Assembly (NCBI GenBank): GCA_025455865.1
Contig: JALOLS010000023.1
Location: 1-32,081, forward strand
DNA length: 32,081 nucleotides
Direction of reading: 5' to 3'
Origin: Thermoleophilia bacterium
GTDB lineage: Bacteria; Actinomycetota; Thermoleophilia; Miltoncostaeales; Miltoncostaeaceae
Below the pieces are notes generated by a model, which was not told the DNA's origin, did not search any database, and saw only the letters and a list, made by a program, of their open reading frames with translations. This document shows positions 1 to 8,451 of the stretch, in pieces. A program made the position numbers and the translations under genes. The stretch's first letter is position 1. The number at the start of each line of letters is the position of its first letter.

Positions 1-830
1 TCGAGCCCGCCGGGGATGCTCCCGCCCTGCGTCGCGCCGGAGGAGAAGAACACGGGCTGCTCGCGCTGTGAGTAGTCGATCGTGTCCACGCCGTCGCCGC
101 CGTCGTAGGCGTTCTCGTCGCGCTCGAACAGGCCCCCGGTCACGGTGGCCTGGAACCGGTCGTCCCCCGCGTCGCCCTGCACCACGTCGACGCCCGCACC
201 CGGGTCGATGACGTCGCCGCCGTCGCCGCCGGCGATGCGGTCGTCGGCGCCGAAGGTGGTCACCGTGTCGACGCCCGCCCCGGCGTCGATCCTGTTCGCG
301 CCCAGAGAGCCGGAGATCTGGTCGTCGCCCCCGCCCCCGCTCACCGTCCACGGGCCCGTGTTGTCGGGTTGCAGGCGGCCGCCCACGACACCGCGCTGCA
401 GCACGTCGCCGTCCTCCCCCAGATCGGCGGTGAGGGGATCGGAGCCCAGGTTCACGGTCACCTGGTCGGCGCCGCCGCCGGCCCGGACGGTCACGCCCGG
501 TGCGCTGCGCAGGCACACCACCTCGAAGCTCAGGACGATGCCCGCCGCGTTCGGCAGGGCGCAGGCCGGCGCCACCGGCTCGAGGCACGCCTTCAAGGGG
601 CACCCGAAGGCGAAGACCCGCCAGCGCGTGGGGGTGCCGTCGGCCGTCTGCGCGTCGGGGAAGATGACGAACTCCCCGCCCCGGTCGCCGTCGACGGTCG
701 AGTCGAGCACGAGCCCCTGGGGGGTCATCGCGACGGTCGCCGCCTGGGCGCCGCCGGCCGGCAGGAGGCCGCCGGCCAGGACGAGCGCGAGAAGGCACCG
801 GCGGGCGAGCGAACGGGCGAGGTCGGTCAC
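1..830 (-). CDS. secreted RTX-like (hemolysin-type repeat) protein, 3' end outside window
   Basis: The reading frame is open from a GTG at 830-828 to the left edge, so about 276 N-terminal residues are seen and the C-terminus is missing. The first 31 residues form a signal peptide (RSLARRC, a Leu/Ala-rich core, then a GGAQA-A site). A β-rich segment with four cysteines (GCPLKAC, CALP, VVCLR) follows. From about residue 150 come glycine/aspartate repeats of the RTX type, such as GGGGDDQIS, GADDRIAGGDGGDVI and GGDGVDTIDYS. In the RTX family such nonapeptides bind calcium and fold into a parallel β-roll outside the cell. A GGAG lies 5-6 bases before the GTG. The gene is divergent from the ABC exporter, which might export something related, though a Sec signal makes the exporter unnecessary for this protein. 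Binding partner and function are unknown. Confidence 0.8.
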   Translation of the reverse strand, partial: MTDLARSLARRCLLALVLAGGLLPAGGAQAATVAMTPQGLVLDSTVDGDRGGEFVIFPDAQTADGTPTRWRVFAFGCPLKACLEPVAPACALPNAAGIVLSFEVVCLRSAPGVTVRAGGGADQVTVNLGSDPLTADLGEDGDVLQRGVVGGRLQPDNTGPWTVSGGGGDDQISGSLGANRIDAGAGVDTVTTFGADDRIAGGDGGDVIDPGAGVDVVQGDAGDDRFQATVTGGLFERDENAYDGGDGVDTIDYSQREQPVFFSSGATQGGSIPGGL

Positions 831-951
831 GAGGGCTCCGGGAGCGGGGGTGGGCGCGGATGCTGTCACGCCGAGCCGCCGGAATCAGCAGGACGGAGTC
901 CGCGGCTCCGGCGTGCCCGGGGCTCCGGCGACCTGTGCCACGATCCCGCGG

Positions 952-1923
952 GTGTCCACGCCGCCCGCCGAGCACCCGCTCATCGCCGCCCGCCCGACGG
1001 GGACCGGACCGGCGGTCGAGGCCGTGGGCGTGGTCAAGCGCTTCGGCGACTTCACCGCGGTCGCCGGCATCGACTTCGCGGTGGCGCCGGGGGAGACGTT
1101 CGGCTTCCTGGGCCCGAACGGCGCCGGCAAGAGCTCGACCATGCGCATGGTCGGCTGCGTGTCCCACCCCACCGAGGGGACGATGCGGGTGCTCGGCCGC
1201 GACCCGCGACGCGACGGGCCCGAGATCCGCGGGCGGCTCGGCGTGGTGCCCCAGCAGGACACGCTGGACGGTGAGCTCACCGTCATGGACAACATGTACG
1301 TCTACGGCCGCTTCTTCCGCCTGCCGCGGGCCGAGGTTCGCGCGCGGTCGGCCGAGCTCCTGGAGTTCGTGCAGCTCGCCGACCGGGCCACGGCCAAGGT
1401 GGACGAGCTCTCGGGGGGCATGAAGCGCCGGCTGACCATCGCCCGGGCGCTCATCAACCGACCCGAGCTGGTGCTGCTGGACGAGCCGACCACCGGCCTG
1501 GACCCCCAGGCCCGGCACCTGCTCTGGGAGCGGCTCTACCGGCTGCGCGCCGACGGGGTGACCCTGGTGCTCACCACCCACTACATGGACGAGGCCGAGC
1601 AGCTCTGCGACCGGCTGGTGATCATGGACCGGGGCCGGATCGTGGCTGAGGGCGGACCGGCCGAGCTCATCCGCCGCCACGCCGCCCGGGACGTGGTCGA
1701 GCTCCGCCTGCCGGCCGGCGCCGAGCCGCCCTCCGGCGTGCTGGAGGAGCTCGCCGACCACGTCGAGCGCCTGCCCGACCGCGTGCTGCTCTCGACCGAC
1801 GACGGCGACCAGACGCTCGCCGCGGTCATCGGCCGTGGGGTCGCGCACGAGCGCGCGGTGGTCCGCCGGGCAACCCTGGAGGATGTGTTCCTGCGGCTGA
1901 CCGGCCGCACCCTGGTCGACTGA
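952..1923 (+). CDS. ABC exporter ATP-binding protein, NodI/DrrA type
   Basis: This is the ATPase subunit of an ABC-2 type exporter (323 aa). It has Walker A GPNGAGKS (about residues 54-61), Q-loop VVPQQD, signature LSGGMKRR (153-160), Walker [13 protein letters not shown] and the switch histidine in [15 protein letters not shown]. The stretch from [15 protein letters not shown] through [12 protein letters not shown] closely matches NodI, the ATPase that with NodJ exports lipochitin oligosaccharides in rhizobia. In other bacteria this subtype exports varied drugs or glycolipids. The open frame extends upstream to 145, but that part is a shadow of the opposite-strand RTX gene. The chosen GTG at 952 is the last reasonable start before the nucleotide-binding domain. 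No strong ribosome binding site is visible, so the transcript may be nearly leaderless. Its TGA overlaps the ATG of the first permease. The substrate cannot be told from sequence. Confidence 0.88.
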   Translation: MSTPPAEHPLIAARPTGTGPAVEAVGVVKRFGDFTAVAGIDFAVAPGETFGFLGPNGAGKSSTMRMVGCVSHPTEGTMRVLGRDPRRDGPEIRGRLGVVPQQDTLDGELTVMDNMYVYGRFFRLPRAEVRARSAELLEFVQLADRATAKVDELSGGMKRRLTIARALINRPELVLLDEPTTGLDPQARHLLWERLYRLRADGVTLVLTTHYMDEAEQLCDRLVIMDRGRIVAEGGPAELIRRHAARDVVELRLPAGAEPPSGVLEELADHVERLPDRVLLSTDDGDQTLAAVIGRGVAHERAVVRRATLEDVFLRLTGRTLVD

Positions 1924-2696
1924 TGCGGGTCGCCGCCGGCCGCTCGGCCGCCGTGGTCGAGGGCCTGTGGGTGAGCTACCGCCACACCTGGCGGGCCACC
2001 CTGGTGAGCTCGTTCCTCTCGCCGCTGCTCTTCCTCCTGGCGATCGGCGTCGGCCTGGGAGCGCGCATCGACTCGGGCGGACCGGTGGAGGGCCTCACCT
2101 ATGCCGCGTTCGTCGCCCCCGGGCTGCTCGCGGCCACCTGCATGCAGGTGGCGACGTTCGAGGCCACCTACCCGGTCATGGCCGGGATCAAGTGGTTCGG
2201 CACCTACCGCTCCATCCTCGCCACCCCGGTCGGGGTGCCCGACCTGGTGGCCGGGCGCGTCGCGTGGATCGCCCTGCGCCTCACCGCGGTGGCGGCGGTG
2301 TTCATGGTGGTGACCATCCCGTTCGGGGTCTCCTCCGGGCCGCTGGCGGTGCTCGCCCTGCCCGCGGCGGTGCTGACCGGCCTGGCCGTGGCGGCGCCCA
2401 TCGAGGCCTGGGCGGCGTCCCGCGACGACGAGCAGGGCTTCGTGGGCCTGTTCCGCTTCGTGATCCTGCCCATGTTCCTGTTCGCGGGCACGTTCTTCCC
2501 GGTCTCGCAGCTTCCCGACTGGCTCCAGCCCGTCGCCTGGATCACCCCGCTGTGGCACGGCACCGAGCTCACCCGGGGGTTCATGACCGGCGCGCCGGAC
2601 CCCCTCGTCCCGCTGCACCTGGCGGTCCTGCTGGTGCTCGCGGTGGCCGGCACGCTGGCCGCGACCGTCACCTACCGGCGGCGGCTCGAGCCGTGA
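1923..2696 (+). CDS. ABC-2 type permease 1, NodJ-like
   Basis: This is the membrane subunit of the ABC exporter (257 aa). The N-terminal SYRHTWRATLVSSFLSPLLF followed by LAIGVGLGARI is the typical start of a NodJ/ABC-2 permease. About six hydrophobic segments follow, including VAPGLLAATCMQVATFEATY, the region around residues 115-160 (FMVVTIPFG, then an Ala/Val/Leu-rich stretch), FVILPMFLFAGTFFPVSQLP and the C-terminal LHLAVLLVLAVAGTLAATV. FLFAGTFFPVSQLPDWLQP is a hallmark of the family. The ATG overlaps the TGA of the ATPase gene, and the last codons overlap the second permease by four bases, so the three are almost certainly one transcript. It probably pairs with the second permease as a heterodimer. 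Confidence 0.88.
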   Translation: MRVAAGRSAAVVEGLWVSYRHTWRATLVSSFLSPLLFLLAIGVGLGARIDSGGPVEGLTYAAFVAPGLLAATCMQVATFEATYPVMAGIKWFGTYRSILATPVGVPDLVAGRVAWIALRLTAVAAVFMVVTIPFGVSSGPLAVLALPAAVLTGLAVAAPIEAWAASRDDEQGFVGLFRFVILPMFLFAGTFFPVSQLPDWLQPVAWITPLWHGTELTRGFMTGAPDPLVPLHLAVLLVLAVAGTLAATVTYRRRLEP

Positions 2697-3499
2697 GCAC
2701 CGGCCTCGTCGTGCGGGTGCTCCCCCCGGCGCTGCTCGGCGCCCGCCGCTCGGCGCTCTGGGTGGAGCGCCAGTGGGTGGCCTCGCGCCGCATCTGGCTG
2801 GTGCTGGTCTCCGGCGCCTTCGAGCCGCTGCTCTACCTGCTCGCGATCGGGGTCGGGGTGGGCGCGCTGGTCGGCGACGTCACCTACGGCGGCCAGCCGG
2901 TGCCGTATGCGTCCTGGGTGGCGCCCGCGATGCTCGCCGCGTCGGCGATGAACGGCGCGGTGTACGAGACCACCGGCAACGTCTTCTTCCGCATGCGCTA
3001 CTCCAAGGTCTACGACGGCGCGCTCGCCACGCCGCTCGAGCCGCGCGACCTGGCCCTGGGCGAGCTCATCTGGGCGCTGCTCAGGGGGGCCGCCTACGCG
3101 GTGTCGTTCGCGGTGGTCATGGCCGTGCTCGGGCTCATGGAGAGCTGGTGGTCGCTGCTCCTGGTGCCCGCCGCCCTGCTCATCGGCCTCGCCTTCGCCG
3201 GCCTCGGCCTGTACGCGGTCACCTTCATGCGCTCGTGGACCGATCTGGACCTGGTCCAGCTCGTGACGCTCCCGCTCTTCCTGTTCTCGGCCACGTTCGT
3301 GCCGCTGGACGACTACCCGGCCTGGGCCGAGCCGATCGTGGTGGTGACCCCGCTCTACCAGGGGGTCGCGCTGCTCCGCGACCTCTCCCTCGGCAGCGTG
3401 GGGCCGGCGACCCTCGGCCACGTGGCCTACCTGGTGGTGCTGGGGCTCACCGGCCTCGCGCTCGCCGGCCGTCGCTTCAGCCGGATGCTCGTCCGGTGA
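2693..3499 (+). CDS. ABC-2 type permease 2, NodJ-like
   Basis: This is the second permease of the exporter (268 aa). It starts at GTG 2693, which overlaps the previous stop as GTGA; the frame is open further upstream but only as a shadow of permease 1. It repeats the same architecture: WVERQWVASRRIWLVLVSG, FEPLLYLLAIGVGVGALVG, VAPAMLAASAMNGAVYETT, VTLPLFLFSATFVPLDDYP and a final hydrophobic helix ending RRFSRMLVR. The FLFSATFVPLDDYPAWAEP segment matches permease 1, so the two are probably diverged paralogues arising by duplication. Rhizobial NodIJ has one permease gene, while paired permeases are common in actinobacteria. Only 12 bases separate the stop from the convergent gene, with no obvious terminator hairpin. 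Confidence 0.88.
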   Translation: MSTGLVVRVLPPALLGARRSALWVERQWVASRRIWLVLVSGAFEPLLYLLAIGVGVGALVGDVTYGGQPVPYASWVAPAMLAASAMNGAVYETTGNVFFRMRYSKVYDGALATPLEPRDLALGELIWALLRGAAYAVSFAVVMAVLGLMESWWSLLLVPAALLIGLAFAGLGLYAVTFMRSWTDLDLVQLVTLPLFLFSATFVPLDDYPAWAEPIVVVTPLYQGVALLRDLSLGSVGPATLGHVAYLVVLGLTGLALAGRRFSRMLVR

Positions 3500-3511
3500 G
3501 CCCCCGCGACA

Positions 3512-3889
3512 TCAGAAGAAGCGCCAGGTGGCCCGGCTGGTGAAGAAGCCGTGGCCGGTCTTCAGGCTCTTGCAGGTCATCCCGGCGGTGCGCGACCAGC
3601 AGCGGAACTTGCTCCTCACCGTCCAGGTGTCCCCGTAGGCGAGGGTCTGGCCGGGCGTGTAGTAGCCGCCGCGGACCTTGTAGGCGCGCCCCCACAGCGA
3701 CACCGCGGCCACCCAGTTGTCGTTCAGGGTCAGGCAGCTCACGACCTCGTTGCGCGGGTCGTACTTGCAGCGGATGTTCCCGGTGGGGCTCGAGAACGTG
3801 TTGCTGTTCCAGGCGCCGGCCGTCCCGGCGGGGACGAGCACGCAGGCAGAGATCGCGAGGGTCGCGATCGCGCGGGCACGGCGGGTCAT
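3512..3889 (-). CDS. small secreted disulfide-rich protein (DUF6636-like)
   Basis: The product is a 125-aa exported protein of unknown function. A signal peptide covers residues 1-26 (MTRRARAIAT, an Ala/Leu/Val core, then GTAGA). The mature part starts WNSNTFSSPTGNIRC and ends TGHGFFTSRATWRFF. It has four cysteines (41, 52, 97, 106), suited to two disulfides. The FSSPTGNIxC opening and CKSLKTGHGFF ending fit a family of small actinobacterial secreted proteins that I recall as DUF6636; the family number is from memory. The start was set at the ATG at 3889 because AAGGAG lies six bases upstream. Another ATG two codons earlier sits inside that ribosome binding site, and the longer frame to 3964 has an implausible N-terminus. 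It lies 71 bases downstream of the M23-like gene on the same strand. Confidence 0.75.
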   Translation of the reverse strand: MTRRARAIATLAISACVLVPAGTAGAWNSNTFSSPTGNIRCKYDPRNEVVSCLTLNDNWVAAVSLWGRAYKVRGGYYTPGQTLAYGDTWTVRSKFRCWSRTAGMTCKSLKTGHGFFTSRATWRFF

Positions 3890-3960
3890 CCCCATCTCCT
3901 TCCCTCGGGTGCCTCGATGCGAGGGTCCCACGGCCGGGCGGACCGGGGAACCCGGGGAAA

Positions 3961-4905
3961 TCACCGATTCGCCGCGGACGCCGCCACCACCGGGCCCGGG
4001 TCGATGCCGGCCGACATGCCCGGGGTCGACCAGGCGCGGCCCATGCCGAGGTGCACGTGGTCCGGGATGCTCGTGAAGTGGTCCCCGACGACCCCCACCG
4101 CCTGGCCCTGGGCCACCCGGTCACCCACGCGCACGCGCAGGCGGTCGAGGTGGGTCATGAACACCGCCCGCCCGGCGCCGGAGTCGATGGCGACACCCCA
4201 TCCGGGCGTGGTCGGGCCGATGCCGGAGCGGTCGAAGGCGTAGGTCACGATGCCCGCGAAGGGCGCGTACACCGCCGACCCGGCCGGCGCGGCCAGGTCC
4301 ACGGCGACGTTCGATGGCCAGCCGCCCTGGCAGCGGTCGCAGAAGACCTCGGGCTCGCGCGGCTCGAGGATGCGCGACTCGTGGCCGGCGGCGTCGGAGA
4401 TGACCTCCCACGGGACCCGGAGCACCGGGGCGAAGGCCACCGGGTCGGCGGCCGGGGCCGGTGGGGGGGCGAGGGTGGTGGGGTCGGCCGCGGCCGGCGC
4501 GACGGGCGCCGCGGCCGGCGCGGCGGCCCGCCGCACCGGTGCACGGCGCACGGGCAGGCGCCGTCCGTCCATCTCGATGACCCAGCCCGCCTGCGCCGGC
4601 CGCGGCGCCCGGCGGACGGCCCGGCGCACCACCCCGGCCGCCCGCTCGGCCGCCGGGCCGACCGAGCCCACCCGCAGGCGCGGCGCGGGGATCTCGGGCC
4701 GGGCGACCGGGGTGGGCGCCGTCACCGGCGCGGCGGGGCGGACGGCGTCGCCCGCGGAGGGGTGCGTGCTGGTCCAGTACCAGCCGCCCACGAGGCCGGC
4801 GACCACCAGGGCGAGCCCCGCCTCGGCCAGCCGCGCGCCGCCCCCCCGCGCGAGTCGCTCGCGCACGGACGGGCGGTCCGGCTCGGGTGGCAGCAGGTCG
4901 ACCAC
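3961..4905 (-). CDS. membrane-anchored M23 (LytM-like) protein, probably degenerate zinc site
   Basis: This 314-aa protein has a cytoplasmic tail, one membrane helix (about residues 26-45, ending GGWYWTSTH), a long Pro/Ala-rich linker to about 160 and a C-terminal LytM fold. The β-strand motif VDLAAPAGSAVYAPFAGIV, THLDRLRVRVGDRVAQGQAVGVVGD and DHVHLGMGR are diagnostic. Active M23 peptidases bind zinc through HxxxD and HxH. Here the first motif reads NVAVD (Asn199, Asp203) while His252 and the HVH pair (283, 285) are kept. One zinc ligand is therefore missing, so it may bind peptidoglycan or activate another hydrolase rather than cut. A C-x-x-C pair (189, 192) precedes the domain. The GTG start has GGGGGAG five to six bases upstream. 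Neighbours are also envelope or exported proteins. Confidence 0.8.
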   Translation of the reverse strand: MVDLLPPEPDRPSVRERLARGGGARLAEAGLALVVAGLVGGWYWTSTHPSAGDAVRPAAPVTAPTPVARPEIPAPRLRVGSVGPAAERAAGVVRRAVRRAPRPAQAGWVIEMDGRRLPVRRAPVRRAAAPAAAPVAPAAADPTTLAPPPAPAADPVAFAPVLRVPWEVISDAAGHESRILEPREPEVFCDRCQGGWPSNVAVDLAAPAGSAVYAPFAGIVTYAFDRSGIGPTTPGWGVAIDSGAGRAVFMTHLDRLRVRVGDRVAQGQAVGVVGDHFTSIPDHVHLGMGRAWSTPGMSAGIDPGPVVAASAANR

Positions 4906-4947
4906 GGGTCTCCCCCTGGCATCGACCGCCGTGCGCCCGGGTTGACC

Positions 4948-6357
4948 TCAGGGCCGGGCGAGCGCGGCGAGCACCTCGCGGGCGGCCCGCTCGCCGCTTG
5001 CGACCGCCCCCTCCATGTACCCGCGGAAGCGCCCCGCGGTGTGCTCGCCGCAGAAGTGCCAGGGGCCCTCGGGCGGGGCGCACGCCGCGGCGATGGTGGT
5101 GGCCTGGCCCACCGCGAGGAACGAGTAGGAGCCGAGTGACCAGGGGTCGCGGGTCCAGACGTTCACCCGGGCGCCCGGGGCCGCCGCGGCGGCCACCCCG
5201 TCGGCCACCTCGCCGATGACCCGCAGGCGGTCCCGGACCAGCCGGGCCGGCGCCGGGCCGTGGTCGGGGCCCGGGGTGAGCGCGCCCGCGCGCCCGCCGG
5301 TGAACGACACCAGGAACCCGCCCCGCCCGGGCTGGCCCAGCGAGCCGTCCCAGGTCCACCCGAGGGCGGTGTCGCTCAGGGCCTCGCCGTCCCAGCCGTC
5401 GTCGATCCAGGCCCGGCGCCGGAACGGCAGGATCACCTTGGCGTTGGTGCCCATGCCGAGCTCCCGGATGGCCCGGAGCTTGGCCGCCGAGAGCCCGGCG
5501 CCGCGCAGGTCGGCCCGGCGCAGGGTGGTGAACGGCAGCGCGAGCACCACCCGGTCGTAGGTCCGGCGTGCCGCCGGGCCGGGGGAGGCGAGCGCCACCA
5601 CCGGCCGCCCCGCGGCGGTCCGCCGGATCCCCGCGAGGGCGATCCCGGTGGCGATCCGCCCGCTGCCCACCCGGGCGACGAGCGCGTCGACCAGGGTGCG
5701 GGTGCCGCCGCGGATGCGGAAGCGCTCATCGGCCCCCGGGTCGTCGGCGTCGAGGTCGCGGGCGAGCACCAGGGCGCTCATCCGCTCGGGCGCGGCCCCG
5801 TACTCGCCCTCCACCAGCGCGCGGAGCGCCGCCCGCAGGCGCGGGGACGGGCTGGCCCGGTCGATCCACGTGCCGGCGTCCAGCCGATCGAGCGCCCGCG
5901 GGCGGGCCAGGTCGCGGGCGGCGGCGGCCTCCACCGCGCCGAGGCCGGCGAAGGCCGCGTCCAGCCCGGAGAGCCGGCCGCGCAGCAGGGCGCGCGGGGC
6001 GGCGTCGTCGCTCCCGACGGCCTCGAGGTCGACCAGCCCGACCCCGAGCTCCCGGCAGAGCGCGCGGATCGCCTGGTGGCCTGAGTCCACCAGCTCGCCG
6101 CCGTTCTCGGACACCTGCCCGGGCACCGGCCCGGCCTCGGTCCAGGCCCGGCCGCCGATCCGCTCGCGGGCCTCCACGACGTCGACCGACAGCCCCGCCG
6201 CGACCAGGCGGTGCGCGCAGGTGAGCCCGGCGAGCCCCGCCCCGATCACCGCCACCCGCCCGGAGGCCCGCGCGGCGCCGGCGCGGGGCGCGATGGTCAG
6301 CCCGGCCGCGAGGGCGGCCCCGGCCCCGAGCAGCCCATGGCGGGTGAGCCCGCCCAC
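4948..6357 (-). CDS. FAD-dependent amine oxidase (flavin monoamine oxidase family), probably exported
   Basis: This is a 469-aa flavoprotein of the amine oxidase family, which oxidises primary or secondary amines with release of hydrogen peroxide. After a hydrophobic N-terminal segment, the FAD-binding motif VIGAGLAGLTCAHRL (residues 37-51) and VEARERIGGRAWT follow. VVLALPFTTLR, the substrate-domain strand GTNAKVILPFRRRAW, DPWSLGSYSFLAVGQ and the C-terminal FAD clamp WHFCGEHTAGRFRGYMEGAV are all typical. The N-terminus TRHGLLGAGAALAAG looks like a twin-arginine signal with the second arginine changed to histidine, and could also be a Sec signal or anchor. It starts at GTG 6357, three bases after the stop of the CapA-like gene, so the two are probably cotranscribed. 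The substrate is unknown. Confidence 0.88.
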   Translation of the reverse strand: MGGLTRHGLLGAGAALAAGLTIAPRAGAARASGRVAVIGAGLAGLTCAHRLVAAGLSVDVVEARERIGGRAWTEAGPVPGQVSENGGELVDSGHQAIRALCRELGVGLVDLEAVGSDDAAPRALLRGRLSGLDAAFAGLGAVEAAAARDLARPRALDRLDAGTWIDRASPSPRLRAALRALVEGEYGAAPERMSALVLARDLDADDPGADERFRIRGGTRTLVDALVARVGSGRIATGIALAGIRRTAAGRPVVALASPGPAARRTYDRVVLALPFTTLRRADLRGAGLSAAKLRAIRELGMGTNAKVILPFRRRAWIDDGWDGEALSDTALGWTWDGSLGQPGRGGFLVSFTGGRAGALTPGPDHGPAPARLVRDRLRVIGEVADGVAAAAAPGARVNVWTRDPWSLGSYSFLAVGQATTIAAACAPPEGPWHFCGEHTAGRFRGYMEGAVASGERAAREVLAALARP

Positions 6358-6360
6358 GCC

Positions 6361-7554
6361 TCAGCGGGCCGGTGGGCGGATGGTGCCGTCGGCGGCGATG
6401 CGGGCCGCCTGGGCCCCGAAGTCCTCGCGGGAGAGCGATGCGAGCACCGCCGGCGCGTCCCCGCCCCGGGCCGGGACGCCCGGCTCCACCAGCCGGGTGG
6501 GGGCGACCCGGCCCCTCACCCAGGTGCCGTCGGGCCGGAGCTCCACCTGCAGCACCCCGCTGGTCGATCGCGGCCCACCGAGCGCGAACACCTCGTACCC
6601 GCCGAAGTTCCCCATCGAGTAGGCGATGAGGCGGCCCCGGTGGAACTGCATCCCGCGGAGCACGTGGGGCCCGTGGCCGATCACCAGGTCGGCCCCGGAG
6701 TCGATGACCGCCTTGGAGAAGGCCATGACGTCGCCGCGGTTCTCGCCCAGGTACTCCTCGGTGCCCGGGCGCGTGTTCTGCTGGTCGTCGCCCTCGGCGC
6801 CGGCGTGCATGGTCACCACGACCAGGTCGGCGTCCTTCGCCGCCCGGGCCACCAGGCGCCTCGCGGCGGGGATGTCGCGCACGTCCGGCGCGTACTCATA
6901 CGGGGCGAAGCCGACCACGGCCACGCGCACGCCGTCGACGGTCTGCACCACGTAGCGGTTCGGCAGGCCCGTCCACTTGAGGCCCACCCGCCGGAGCGCC
7001 GCGAGCGTCTCGCGCTGGCCCTGCGCGCCGAAGTCATACGAGTGGTTGTTGGCCAGGTTCATCACCGTGAACCCGGCCTGCTTGAGCCACCTCGAATAGG
7101 AGGGCGGGGTGCGGAAGGCGAAGCAGTTCGGGCTGAAGGTGTCGCCGCACTTGGACGATCCGCCGGTGGCGAGGGTGCCCTCCAGGTTGCCCACCACGAC
7201 GTCGCCGTCGATGAGCGGGTCGACGTCGCGGAAGAAGCTCCGCCCCCCGTCGGCCGGCAGGCCGTAGGGCAGGCTCCCCATCACGATGTCGCCGGTGCCG
7301 GCGATGCGCACGGTGGCGTCCGGCGGGGGCGGCGGCCGATCGGCGGTGGTGGTGCCCGTGGCGCCGGCGGCCGCGGCCCGGCCGGCCGGCGGCGCGGAGT
7401 CGCCCCCGCGGCTGAACCCGATGGCCACCACGGTCAGCCCGACCATGAGCAGGCCGAGCCCGACGGCCGTGCGCCGCCGCCGGCGCTCCTGCCGCCGCGC
7501 GGCCTCGCGTCGCCTGAGGCGCGCCTCCTGGGCCGGGTCGCGATCCGGTGCCAT
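6361..7554 (-). CDS. CapA family protein (poly-γ-glutamate-type metallophosphatase fold), membrane-anchored
   Basis: This 397-aa protein has a basic cytoplasmic tail (RRREAARRQERRRRR), a single membrane helix (about residues 29-47) and an extracellular CapA domain. Family motifs in order are GTGDIVMG, VVGNLEGTLA, VMNLANNHSYDFG, VVTMHAGAEGD, GADLVIGHGPHVLRGMQ and YSMGNFGGY. The GD, NLEG, NNH, H and GHGPH residues would build the metal site of the calcineurin-like fold. CapA of Bacillus is needed for poly-γ-glutamate capsule export, but homologues are common in bacteria without capsule genes, and none of capB, capC or capE is present here. Two cysteines (CGDTFSPNC) could form a disulfide. The ATG start follows a TACATT element by few bases, so the message may be almost leaderless. 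It runs into the amine oxidase gene. Confidence 0.85.
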   Translation of the reverse strand: MAPDRDPAQEARLRRREAARRQERRRRRTAVGLGLLMVGLTVVAIGFSRGGDSAPPAGRAAAAGATGTTTADRPPPPPDATVRIAGTGDIVMGSLPYGLPADGGRSFFRDVDPLIDGDVVVGNLEGTLATGGSSKCGDTFSPNCFAFRTPPSYSRWLKQAGFTVMNLANNHSYDFGAQGQRETLAALRRVGLKWTGLPNRYVVQTVDGVRVAVVGFAPYEYAPDVRDIPAARRLVARAAKDADLVVVTMHAGAEGDDQQNTRPGTEEYLGENRGDVMAFSKAVIDSGADLVIGHGPHVLRGMQFHRGRLIAYSMGNFGGYEVFALGGPRSTSGVLQVELRPDGTWVRGRVAPTRLVEPGVPARGGDAPAVLASLSREDFGAQAARIAADGTIRPPAR

Positions 7555-7611
7555 CGGGTCAATGTACGCGGCCGCGCCCCGGTCACCTGCACACCCGGGT
7601 GCGCGGCGCGC

Positions 7612-8424
7612 TCATCCCGGCCCGGGCGGGGTCGCGACCGGCCGGAAGCGCTCCGCGGCGAGGGCGTCCGCCTGGCCGGCTTCGGCCGGCGTGAGCCACG
7701 CCGGGGCGAGTGGCGCCCCGGCCCGCTCGGCCACCGCCGCCTCGATCGGCGGCACGAGGCCCGCGACGGTGAGCCCGGGGACCCACTCGCGCACCCCGGC
7801 GGCCCGCTCGGTGAGGGCGGCCGGGTCGAGGGACGGCGCGAGCAGGGGGCCCAGGGTGCCGGCGTCCAGGCGCAGGGGCACGCCCACCTGCAGCAGGGTG
7901 CCGGTCCGCCGGCGCACCTGCGAGAGCCCGGCCACCTTGCGCCCGTCCGGCCCGACCACCTCGAAGGGGGAGAGGCCGCCGAAGCACGCCGCCGCGGCCG
8001 GCCCGCGGGGGGCGGCGCGGGCCTCCTCCACGCCCACCACCCGGGCCGGGACGCCGACCACCCGAAGGGCCGCCGCCACCGCCTCGCCCACCCAGCGGTA
8101 GGCGGCGACCACGTCGTCGGGGGCCAGCGGATGGCCCTTGGGCAGCGCCACGTCGAACGCCACGAGATCCGGGTCCCAGAGCACGGGCCCGCCGCCGGAC
8201 GAGCGGCGCACCACGTCCAGGCCCCGGGCGGCGCAGGCGGCCGGGTCGACCGGGAGCGGCCCGGCGGCCCGGCCCACTATGACCGCCGCCCGGTCCACCG
8301 GCGCCCACAGGAGCACCGGGGCGTCGCCGGGGCCGAGGCGGGTGAGCACCGCCTCGGCCCGGGCGAGCGCCTCGGCGGGATGCCCGGGGGCGGGGCGGAC
8401 GAGCCGCCAGGGGACCGCGGTCAC
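7612..8424 (-). CDS. lipoate-protein ligase A family protein (biotin/lipoate A/B ligase fold)
   Basis: This 270-aa protein belongs to the family that attaches lipoate or octanoate to E2 lipoyl domains and GcvH. It has the signature RRSSGGGPVLWDPDLVAFDV (about residues 73-92), equivalent to RRxSGGGxVxHD, and GRKVAGLSQVRRRTGTLLQVG, containing the lysine used for acyl-adenylate binding. The usual His after SGGGxVx is Trp-Asp here. It lies just downstream of the E2-E1 fusion and lpdA on the same strand, so it probably modifies the two lipoyl lysines of that fusion. Whether it is a ligase using free lipoate or an octanoyl or lipoyl transferase cannot be told. Start GTG at 8424 lies 27 bases after lpdA with no clear ribosome binding site. 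Confidence 0.8.
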   Translation of the reverse strand: MTAVPWRLVRPAPGHPAEALARAEAVLTRLGPGDAPVLLWAPVDRAAVIVGRAAGPLPVDPAACAARGLDVVRRSSGGGPVLWDPDLVAFDVALPKGHPLAPDDVVAAYRWVGEAVAAALRVVGVPARVVGVEEARAAPRGPAAAACFGGLSPFEVVGPDGRKVAGLSQVRRRTGTLLQVGVPLRLDAGTLGPLLAPSLDPAALTERAAGVREWVPGLTVAGLVPPIEAAVAERAGAPLAPAWLTPAEAGQADALAAERFRPVATPPGPG

Positions 8425-8451
8425 CGGCGGCGACCGCGGTCCCGCCGCCGG

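Noticed and set aside
7592..7601. CACCCGGGTG palindrome between the lipoate ligase and capA genes
   Set aside because: A 10-bp GC-rich palindrome is common by chance here and has no T-run or promoter beside it.
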